Origin: CAZOVB01 sp964583095
GTDB lineage: Bacteria > Planctomycetota > Phycisphaerae > SM23-33
Assembly (NCBI GenBank): GCA_964583095.1
Contig: CAZOVB010000116.1
Coordinates: 1 to 7,047 of the forward strand
Direction: 5' to 3'
Length of the DNA stretch: 7,047 nt
The position numbers and the translations under genes are program-made. Numbering within the stretch: position 1 is the first letter of the stretch; each line of letters starts with the position of its first letter. The notes below the pieces were generated by a model. That model saw only the letters and a list, made by a program, of their open reading frames with translations. It ran no database searches and was not told where the DNA came from. Positions 1 to 5,002 of the stretch are shown piece after piece.

Positions 1-286
1 TGTTGTTGATCTTGTGGGCGCCGGTGTGGTTCATGTCCTCGCGCTTGAGGTAGATCCTGGCTCCGCCGACCTGCTCGGTCAGTCGGCTGCAGAAATACAA
101 CTCGCTGGGCCGACCGGCGATTTCGCGCAGGCAACGGTCAAACTCGGACCGGAAATCCTCATCGGCCCAGGCCTTTTCGAATTCCTCGCCCAACTGCGAA
201 AGGGCCGGCATCAGCGTCTCGGGGACAAACTGGCCCCCATAGCTGCCGAAATAGCCTTCGCGGGCGTTTGTTTTGCTCTGGTTCAT
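1..286 (-). CDS. trpB: Tryptophan synthase beta subunit, N-terminal part (cut by window edge)
   Basis: TrpB condenses indole, supplied by TrpA, with L-serine to give tryptophan, using pyridoxal phosphate in the cytoplasm. The 95 visible residues start ATG at 286 and read off the left edge with no stop. They show the family N-terminus GYFGSYGGQFVPETLMPAL (residues 11-29) and the PLP-site segment KREDMNHTGAHKINN (81-95). K92 in the HK pair corresponds to the lysine that binds PLP as a Schiff base (K87 in E. coli). TrpB is usually about 400 residues, so roughly three quarters lie outside. An in-frame ATG three codons upstream (295) is an alternative start; the ATG at 286 has AGGAT about 7 nt upstream and places the conserved motif at the usual distance from the N-terminus. 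No trp gene lies upstream, so trpB begins its own unit here; whether trpA follows cannot be seen. The identification is firm and the exact start is slightly uncertain. Confidence 0.96.
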   Translation of the reverse strand, partial: MNQSKTNAREGYFGSYGGQFVPETLMPALSQLGEEFEKAWADEDFRSEFDRCLREIAGRPSELYFCSRLTEQVGGARIYLKREDMNHTGAHKINN

Positions 287-554
287 GACCTGCATCCTGT
301 CTCAGGGAACGTCCTGTGGGAAAACCATCATACCCGCCCCGGCCTCAGGGGAAAAGCAAAGTCCTCGCTGCCGGCAAATCTGCACGAGATCCTCAGCTTT
401 GCACGCGCGATTTTCGCGGCAATTGGGTTTTCTGGGCTCAAACGGTCGGACGGGCATAACAGCGTTTTTCGAGAAGGTGCGAAAGCATCCTGGCAGCGAA
501 AAATGGGCTTTGCGGTCCCTGGGATCCCGAAGACGGGTTCCGTACCAAAGGCCC

Positions 555-584
555 TTGTCTCGGCCGGGCCCGTCGACCTATAAA
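555..584 (+). promoter_or_regulatory. Candidate sigma70-type promoter of the PEP-CTERM gene
   Basis: TTGTCT (555-560, 4 of 6 matches to TTGACA) is followed after 18 nt by TATAAA (579-584, 5 of 6 to TATAAT). Transcription would start near 591 and leave a leader of about 80 nt before the GTG at 670. The AT-rich -10 box stands out in very GC-rich surroundings. It is a consensus match only, with no experimental support. Confidence 0.4.
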
Positions 585-631
585 GAGAAAGGTTTCCGAT
601 GCATTCATTCCACCGGGCCGGGCGTGCAGGA

Positions 632-652
632 GGGGCCGGCCCCAACCGGGGC
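632..652 (+). repeat. Overlapping GC-rich inverted repeats in the leader of the PEP-CTERM gene
   Basis: A perfect 12-bp palindrome, GGGGCCGGCCCC, lies at 632-643. A second stem-loop overlaps it: GCCCC (639-643), loop AACC, GGGGC (648-652). The CCCC at 640-643 can pair with either flanking GGGG, so the two hairpins exclude each other. The second one ends 6 nt before the Shine-Dalgarno site (659-663). A role in translation or transcript stability is inference; such repeats also arise by chance in GC-rich DNA. Confidence 0.45.
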
Positions 653-658
653 ATGATT

Positions 659-663
659 GGAGG
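659..663 (+). promoter_or_regulatory. Ribosome binding site that fixes the GTG start at 670
   Basis: GGAGG lies 6 nt upstream of the GTG at 670. An ATG at 678 is in another frame, so this strong site is the main reason for choosing GTG, which opens directly into a signal peptide. Confidence 0.75.
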
Positions 664-669
664 TGGGCC

Positions 670-1746
670 GTGGGCATATGTCGCCGATGCACTCTTGGGC
701 CGGTAACCGGGATCCTGCTGCTGGCGTGCTTTGGAACGTGTCTGGGAGCAATCGAGAGCGAGCCGTGGAGCTTTGGCTCGATTCAACTGGGGGCCTCGGG
801 AGGGACCACAGGTTCCGGTGGGACCGCCCATCCGTGGTCCCAGACGCAGTGGGAACCTTCGCTGCACCTGGGGCCGGCCAGTCGATCCATCGGGCAGCGG
901 TGGTGGGCGGAGAACCCCGACGAGTCTGTAGCGATCGGTGCCGGGGTGGGTTCGGGCTGGAGCTGGGCGCAGGTGGATGGCCAAAACGGCCTGATCAAGG
1001 CCCGGTCCGGCGCGATGAACTACGCCGGCCCGTCGCGAAGCATGCTGGGCAATATTATCTTTCCCGCGCCTCTGACGTGGGGAGATTCGATGGCCCAGGC
1101 GGGAATACACCAGTACTACCAGGCCCAGACAACCGCCCAGGACGCCGGGGCCCAGGTGCAACTGAATGTCGAGGGCGTGCTCGAAGCCGGGCCCTATCGG
1201 CACAGCCGATACGCGGCGGGGCTGGCAGTGACACGCATCCTGGATGAGGACCTGTTCTTCGCCTCCTATGAGCCGATGAATTACAACAGGCTCTCAGACA
1301 TTCTCGGTTCAGGCGGTTTCGAGGCCTGGTATTCGTCCATCGGGTACGGCCCGGACCAGGAGATTCCGGCAAGCCAGGTCCTCCAACACGTGGGGAATCT
1401 GTTCGTAGAGGGCCACCGGGACCCGGAGGACCAGGAGTTGGTCGTGCAGGAGAGTCCTTTGCTCAGCTTTGCCGTCAATGACGCCGACCTGCTGCTGATC
1501 GAGACCGTCCTGATGACCTCCGCCTGGATGGAAAACACCGTCCACGCCGATACATCGGATATCCGGGACGTGTTCGCCAATTTCCATCAAAGCGCCTCCT
1601 CGTCGCTCAGTGCCACCGAGGCAGGCCTGACGTTTGAGATGCACGAATTGCCGGCGATCCCTGAACCCTCGACGTTGGGACTTCTGCTGGGCGCAACGTG
1701 TTTTGCCCTGGCCTGGCAGAGACGACACTCCAGGCAACCCGCCTGA
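670..1746 (+). CDS. Secreted PEP-CTERM sorting domain protein of unknown function
   Basis: The product is 358 residues. The N-terminus has basic R5-R6 and a hydrophobic stretch (about 12-27, GILLLACFGTCLGA), a Sec signal peptide with likely cleavage after A27. LLAC at 17-20 resembles a lipobox, so a lipoprotein cannot be excluded. The C-terminus is a complete PEP-CTERM signal: IPEPSTLG (330-337, PEP at 331-333), a short membrane segment (about 335-349) and a basic tail (RRHSRQ, 351-356). In this system an exosortase recognises the signal in the cytoplasmic membrane, cleaves it and passes the protein to the surface or matrix; no exosortase gene is in the window. The mature middle is rich in Gly, Ser, Trp and acidic residues, looks beta-rich, and matches no domain I recognise. 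It starts at GTG with a strong ribosome site and ends 47 nt before the convergent phosphoesterase gene. Sorting class is confident; function is unknown. Confidence 0.88.
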   Translation: MGICRRCTLGPVTGILLLACFGTCLGAIESEPWSFGSIQLGASGGTTGSGGTAHPWSQTQWEPSLHLGPASRSIGQRWWAENPDESVAIGAGVGSGWSWAQVDGQNGLIKARSGAMNYAGPSRSMLGNIIFPAPLTWGDSMAQAGIHQYYQAQTTAQDAGAQVQLNVEGVLEAGPYRHSRYAAGLAVTRILDEDLFFASYEPMNYNRLSDILGSGGFEAWYSSIGYGPDQEIPASQVLQHVGNLFVEGHRDPEDQELVVQESPLLSFAVNDADLLLIETVLMTSAWMENTVHADTSDIRDVFANFHQSASSSLSATEAGLTFEMHELPAIPEPSTLGLLLGATCFALAWQRRHSRQPA

Positions 1747-1793
1747 TCCAGCGCGCAGACATGCGGGATGCGAAGGGCCCGGCGAACGAAAAC

Positions 1794-2654
1794 TCAGACC
1801 CCCGCAGCCCGGCGGGGCCAACGGGAGGCCGGCTTGCCCGAAGCCGGAACCTTTGCCGGCGGAAGCTTCTTCTCGGTCGGGGCCTGGATGGATGAGTCCT
1901 CGTCCTGCTGCTGGAGAAGCTCTTCGGTAACGGTCAGCAGTTCCAGCCTGCCGTCGAAATGTTCGACCAGCACCGACATATGGTCCACCCAGTCTCCGCA
2001 GTTGTAGTAGCCCAGCTCGTCGAACTGCCTGATCTCGGGCAGGTGAATGTGGCCACAGACGACCCCGTCAACGCCCTTCTTGGCGGCGTACTGGGTGAGC
2101 ATCCTCTCGAACTTCTCCACGTAGGAGCGTTTGTTGGCGACCCGCTTGGCAAGGAAGTTCGACAGCGACCAGTAGCTTCGCGCCCCCAGCAGGCGGCGCA
2201 CGCTGTTGACGATTCCACTCAGGAGCATCAGCAGGTCGAAGCCGAGCCTCACGAAAAGCACCTTGCTGTGCATCACGTCATCGAACATATCGCCGTGGCA
2301 GATCAGCAGCTTCTTGCCCTCTGCCGTGGTGTGCACGACCTCATTGCGGATGATGATTCTGCCGAAGGTAAGCCCCGATAAACTCTTGAAGATCGAATCG
2401 TGGTTGCCCGGCGTGAAAACCACCTGCTGCTTTCGAGAGAGCTTGATCAGCCTCCGCAACAGCGTGTTGTACGCGTTGGGCCAGTACCATCCCTTGCGGA
2501 GTTTCCACATGTCCACCAGATCCCCGACCAGGTAGAGATACTCCGCGCGGTTCCGCTTGAGGAAGCGGTTGAGCAGCTTGGGCCTGGCTTCTTCCACGCC
2601 CAGGTGTGTGTCGCTGAGGAAGATGCTTCGATATCTGACGCGTTTTGGAGCCAA
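1794..2654 (-). CDS. LpxH-like calcineurin-fold metallophosphoesterase (COG2908 type)
   Basis: This 286-residue cytoplasmic enzyme carries the whole two-metal phosphoesterase signature in order: SDTHLG (14-19; D15, H17), GDLVD (44-48; D45), GNHD (83-86; N84, H85), HGD (120-122) and GHIH (201-204). KGWYWP (54-59) and YYNCGDWVD (216-224) are typical of proteins annotated as UDP-2,3-diacylglucosamine pyrophosphatase-like. LpxH hydrolyses UDP-2,3-diacylglucosamine to lipid X in lipid A synthesis. Classical LpxH (E. coli) has GNRD where this protein has GNHD, so the substrate is uncertain and the symbol lpxH is withheld. A hydrophobic stretch (about 132-157) could hold it at the membrane. The last 40 residues are a Gln/Pro/Ala/Lys-rich tail outside the fold. 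The start is TTG at 2654, with no strong ribosome site and no in-frame ATG close upstream; it was chosen because the conserved fold begins at residue 8. The gene is divergent from the glycosyltransferase and convergent with the PEP-CTERM gene. Confidence 0.9.
   Translation of the reverse strand: MAPKRVRYRSIFLSDTHLGVEEARPKLLNRFLKRNRAEYLYLVGDLVDMWKLRKGWYWPNAYNTLLRRLIKLSRKQQVVFTPGNHDSIFKSLSGLTFGRIIIRNEVVHTTAEGKKLLICHGDMFDDVMHSKVLFVRLGFDLLMLLSGIVNSVRRLLGARSYWSLSNFLAKRVANKRSYVEKFERMLTQYAAKKGVDGVVCGHIHLPEIRQFDELGYYNCGDWVDHMSVLVEHFDGRLELLTVTEELLQQQDEDSSIQAPTEKKLPPAKVPASGKPASRWPRRAAGV
1800..1817 (-). terminator. Weak candidate terminator hairpin at the end of the LpxH-like gene
   Basis: CCCCGC (1800-1805) and GCGGGG (1812-1817) form a 6-bp GC stem with a 6-nt loop. 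Read on the minus strand, the stem is followed about 8 nt later by a short TTTT run (1788-1791), in the convergent gap before the PEP-CTERM stop. The stem lies within the last codons of the phosphoesterase gene and the T-run is short, so this is only a possibility. Confidence 0.22.
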
Positions 2655-2803
2655 TCGACACGTCCGGCAAGGGGCAGGGACGGGAGATCAGGCCTCTCCC
2701 ACAGGTTTGATGATAGCACTGCTGAGCCAATTCGCGCTTTAAGGTTCGGTTAACAATCCCCCCGCGACAATCAGCCGGACCCCCGGCAGCGATTGCCTCC
2801 AGG

Positions 2804-2815
2804 CCCCGGCCGGGG
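2804..2815. repeat. Perfect 12-bp GC palindrome upstream of the glycosyltransferase
   Basis: CCCCGGCCGGGG reads the same on both strands and lies 35 nt before the ATG at 2851. As RNA it could form a small hairpin in the leader; as DNA it could be a dimeric protein site. Chance in GC-rich sequence is a real alternative. Confidence 0.4.
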
Positions 2816-2837
2816 TAGACTGCCCGGTCTTGATCCG

Positions 2838-2844
2838 AAAGGAG
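2838..2844 (+). promoter_or_regulatory. Ribosome binding site that fixes the ATG start at 2851
   Basis: AAAGGAG ends 6 nt before the ATG at 2851. A TTG in the same frame at 2830 would give seven more residues, but it lies upstream of this site and would translate through it. ATG 2851 is therefore the better start. Confidence 0.8.
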
Positions 2845-2850
2845 CGCCGG

Positions 2851-4431
2851 ATGTCCCCAAAGCAGCTCAGCCCAAGCCGACGCAGCCGCGGCCACAAAAG
2901 GAAGATCCTCTTCCTGGCCTACGTTGCGTTCCTCGGCCTGCTGGCGACGAACCTGTCCCTGCACGAGATGTGGCGCGACGAGCTGCAAGCCTACGGACTG
3001 GCGGTGGAAGCCGAGAGCCCCTGGCAACTGCCCGAGGTGATGCGCACCGAGCCTCACCCGGGCCTGTGGCACCTGGTGATTCACCTGGCCGATCGGCTCT
3101 GGTCGGATCCCGCCGTGATGAAAATCGCCAACTTCCTGTTCACCGCAGCTTTGGGGGCGGTGCTGCTTCGCTTCGCCCCGTTTTCCTGGTGGGTGAAGAT
3201 TCTGCTGCTCCTGGGGTACTTCCCCGTCTACGAATACGGCACGATCAGTCGATGTTACGCTCTTGCCCTGCTGCTGATGGTCTCCTGGGCGGCCCTGTTT
3301 CCATGGAATCGCGGGCGAGGCCTGGCCGGCGGGCTGATCCTCGCCCTTCTCTGCCAGACCAGCGCATTTGCGGTCTTCCCCGCGGTTTCATTCCTGGTCG
3401 CGATGATTCTCCAGCGGCAGCGAGTCCGCCACAGCCTCCGGGCCGGACTGGCCGATCCGGTCAACTGGACGATTGTGCTGCTCTTTGCCGGTGGGCTCGT
3501 TCTGGCGGCTCTCCAGGCCATTCCGCCTGACGATGCGGCCATGTTCCAGGGACTCAGGCCGCTGACATTTGAGCGGGTCTTCGAGCCCTTCTGGATGCTG
3601 GGCCGGGCCCTGGTCCCTGTCGGCGTGCTCCACGAGTCCTTCTGGCGGTATCACCTGGTCTCGCACTTCGCGGTTCCCTGGAGTTTCGCACTGCCGGCGG
3701 TCATCGCGTTGGCAACGCTGGTCCTGTTCCTCTTTGCCTTGCGTCGCAGCCGGGAAGCCCTCGTCATGATCCTGCTGACCGGCTCGGTTCACATAATCTT
3801 CAAGATCGTCAAATTTCAGGGCGACCTGCGCCACGATGGACACCTGGTCTGGACGCTGGTCCTGGCCTGGTGGATCGCGACTCGTCAGGGCCTGGCCCCG
3901 CCGGCCGATCCCAGAGGCGCAGGATCGACAACCCCGGCTCGAATCGAACGGTGGAGCAAAGTCTCAGCCATTGTATTGCTCGCAGCCAACCTCCTCGGTG
4001 CCCTGCGGGCGAGCATTGGAGAATGGATGTACCCGTTTTCGCTGGCCCGGGAGGCGGCCGAGATGGTCGAGCAATCCGTTGCCCAAGACCAGACCATCCT
4101 CGCCTGGAACGACGCGGTTGTCAGCCCCGTGATGCTCCTGGCCGATCGGTCCGCCGTCAGTCTCAACTCCGGCCGACGCTTCTCGTACATCCGTTGGCTG
4201 CGCGACCGGCAGGAGCGGACCCCCGAGCAAGTCGTCGCATTGTCGCGAGCCTATGCCGACCGTCACGGGCCGACGTGGCTACTGGTGAATCAACCTCTTC
4301 CTCAAGCCCTGGCCGGCGGTGAGATCCGGTTTGTGGACCGGGTGGATCGGCCCAGAATCGTCAGCGAAGAGCGGTACTATCTCTATCGTGTCTCGGGTAC
4401 CGTCGGCGACCGGGAGTCTACTTCCAGATAG
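2851..4431 (+). CDS. Polytopic membrane glycosyltransferase, GT-C / GT39-like
   Basis: The 526-residue product has a basic N-terminal tail (RRSRGHKRK, 10-18) and then about ten hydrophobic segments (roughly 19-34, 91-110, 112-128, 136-150, 157-187 as one or two, 206-222, 276-296, 303-319, 332-345 and 370-387). The first outside loop holds W41-R-D43-E44 and, 25 residues on, HPGLWHL (69-75). This is the layout of GT-C enzymes, where an acidic pair after the first membrane helix is catalytic and an HPP/HPG-type motif follows. RHDGH (327-331) before a later helix resembles an RHxG motif in related membrane proteins. The last 135 residues are soluble. Such enzymes move a sugar from a polyprenyl-phosphate carrier to a lipid, glycan or protein on the outer face of the inner membrane; donor and acceptor cannot be inferred. 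The gene is divergent from an LpxH-like enzyme, consistent with an envelope role, and its 3' end overlaps the DinB gene. The superfamily is probable rather than certain. Confidence 0.78.
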   Translation: MSPKQLSPSRRSRGHKRKILFLAYVAFLGLLATNLSLHEMWRDELQAYGLAVEAESPWQLPEVMRTEPHPGLWHLVIHLADRLWSDPAVMKIANFLFTAALGAVLLRFAPFSWWVKILLLLGYFPVYEYGTISRCYALALLLMVSWAALFPWNRGRGLAGGLILALLCQTSAFAVFPAVSFLVAMILQRQRVRHSLRAGLADPVNWTIVLLFAGGLVLAALQAIPPDDAAMFQGLRPLTFERVFEPFWMLGRALVPVGVLHESFWRYHLVSHFAVPWSFALPAVIALATLVLFLFALRRSREALVMILLTGSVHIIFKIVKFQGDLRHDGHLVWTLVLAWWIATRQGLAPPADPRGAGSTTPARIERWSKVSAIVLLAANLLGALRASIGEWMYPFSLAREAAEMVEQSVAQDQTILAWNDAVVSPVMLLADRSAVSLNSGRRFSYIRWLRDRQERTPEQVVALSRAYADRHGPTWLLVNQPLPQALAGGEIRFVDRVDRPRIVSEERYYLYRVSGTVGDRESTSR

Positions 4432-4876
4432 CCGGGGCCAGGCCGCACTTCTTCTGATAGGCGCAAAGCTCCCCGATGTGGTGCTGCAGGTGCCGCATCG
4501 CATACAAAAGCAACTCGAAACGCGTCCGGGCGTGTTCGAAATCGACCGAGGCGTCCAGCTCTTCATCTTCCAACCGATCGAGCCAGTGATGAATCTCTTC
4601 GCGCACCTCCTCGAGATAGCCGACCGTTTCCTGTTGAGACGGGAGCTCCTGATCGCTCATCTCCCAGACCGGCTTGCCCAGGTTGTTCCAGATCTCCTTG
4701 TCGCCGGAGGTGAAAAACCGGCCGCACTGGAGGGCATGCACGCCGGCCCGGGCGGGCCCGTCGTAAGGTGCCTTGCCTGCTACCCATGTTTCGGGCCGGA
4801 AGGAGACAATCGCCTCGGCCAGAATGTCCAGTGCACAGTCGAACTGTCGGGCGAATTCCTCTCGCATCGGATACAT
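4418..4876 (-). CDS. DinB-family (DinB/YfiT-like) putative metal-binding protein
   Basis: The product is 152 residues, the usual length for the DinB four-helix-bundle superfamily. H47 (in GVHALQC, 45-51) and RHLQHHIGEL (128-137, with H129, H132 and H133) supply the histidines that in this fold bind one divalent metal. The long amphipathic helices, rich in Glu and aromatic residues, fit the bundle. Family members include thiol-dependent S-transferases and many uncharacterised proteins; nothing here shows the substrate, and the original DNA-damage link of dinB should not be assumed. The ATG at 4876 is preceded at 7 nt by a good ribosome site (GGAAAGGA on the minus strand, 4891-4884); an in-frame ATG at 4867 is less well placed. 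The gene diverges from the malic enzyme across 126 nt and its stop lies inside the 3' end of the glycosyltransferase gene. Confidence 0.85.
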   Translation of the reverse strand: MYPMREEFARQFDCALDILAEAIVSFRPETWVAGKAPYDGPARAGVHALQCGRFFTSGDKEIWNNLGKPVWEMSDQELPSQQETVGYLEEVREEIHHWLDRLEDEELDASVDFEHARTRFELLLYAMRHLQHHIGELCAYQKKCGLAPAIWK

Positions 4877-4922
4877 AGCAGCGTCCTTTCCTCCCCCGCG
4901 GGCTGGATCTCCTGGCTGGGCG

Positions 4923-4952
4923 GTGGCATCGGCGCTTCTGGGGGATTATAAT
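4923..4952 (+). promoter_or_regulatory. Candidate promoter of the malic enzyme-ThuA operon
   Basis: A perfect -10 hexamer TATAAT (4947-4952) follows GTGGCA (4923-4928, 4 of 6 to TTGACA) after 18 nt. Transcription would start near 4959 and leave a leader of about 44 nt before the ATG at 5003, which has AGGAG (4991-4995) 7 nt upstream. The -10 box sits inside a palindrome listed separately. Confidence 0.45.
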
Positions 4953-4955
4953 CCC
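4942..4955. promoter_or_regulatory. Perfect 14-bp palindrome carrying TATAAT on both strands
   Basis: GGGATTATAATCCC is identical on both strands. It gives TATAAT at 4947-4952 on plus and at 4950-4945 on minus, so one site could supply the -10 box for both the malic enzyme and the divergent DinB gene, 66 nt from the DinB start and 48 nt from the malic enzyme start. No good minus-strand -35 box is visible. The symmetric element could also be an operator for a dimeric regulator. Confidence 0.5.
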
Positions 4956-5002
4956 GGCTCGAACAGAACAGTACCTCTCGAATCTTAGCCAGGAGCCAGC
5001 CA

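Larger units (their letters stand above)
287..669. other. Divergent intergenic region between trpB and the PEP-CTERM gene
   Basis: These 383 bases contain no gene I can support; the open frames crossing them have no recognisable domain and run antisense to trpB or to the PEP-CTERM gene. On the minus side, TATGAT (327-332, 5 of 6 to a sigma70 -10 box) could serve trpB, but the matching -35 position around 350-355 is poor (TTTTCC). Short inverted repeats lie at 303-316 (CAGG, 6-nt loop, CCTG), just upstream of the trpB ribosome site, and at 406-418 (CGCGA, TTT, TCGCG). The plus-side promoter and leader hairpins are listed separately. I see no leader peptide rich in Trp codons or other recognisable trp attenuator. 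Confidence 0.6.
2655..2850. other. Divergent spacer between the phosphoesterase and the glycosyltransferase
   Basis: The 196 bases separate two divergent starts and must hold promoters for both. On the minus strand TATCAT (2710-2715) is a possible -10 box and TTGGCT (2725-2730) a possible -35 box, but they are only 9 nt apart, so they cannot form one promoter. I see no convincing plus-strand promoter. A short AT-richer stretch (2730-2757, including GGTTAAC) interrupts the GC-rich background. A hairpin, GCCGG (2774-2778), loop ACCC, CCGGC (2783-2787), and a palindrome at 2804-2815 lie on the glycosyltransferase side. Confidence 0.5.

Noticed and set aside
406..418. Short inverted repeat CGCGA-TTT-TCGCG in the trpB/PEP-CTERM spacer as a terminator.
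   Set aside because: The stem is only 5 bp, no T-run follows on either strand, and no gene ends nearby.
14..583. A 189-codon plus-strand open frame.
   Set aside because: It runs antisense to the clear TrpB coding sequence (1-286) and then through the intergenic region; the translation has no recognisable domain.
328..1203. A 291-codon minus-strand open frame across the intergenic region and the PEP-CTERM gene.
   Set aside because: The opposite strand has a signal peptide, a strong ribosome site and a full PEP-CTERM signal in frame. The minus translation is Arg/Pro/Gly-rich, typical of an antisense frame in GC-rich DNA.
2341..3084. A 247-codon minus-strand open frame overlapping the phosphoesterase start and the glycosyltransferase start.
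   Set aside because: It is a frame shadow; the phosphoesterase frame on the same strand carries all catalytic motifs and the glycosyltransferase covers the remainder.
2793..3530. A 245-codon plus-strand frame overlapping the glycosyltransferase.
   Set aside because: Pro/Arg/Gly-rich with no membrane or domain pattern, whereas the overlapping frame has ordered membrane segments and GT-C motifs.
4941..4985. A possible tRNA 3' half on the minus strand (TTCGAGC flanked by a weak five-pair T-arm).
   Set aside because: No acceptor-stem partner, anticodon arm or D-arm can be built upstream, and the same CCCGGCTCGAA 11-mer also occurs inside the glycosyltransferase gene near 3934, so it is a chance match.
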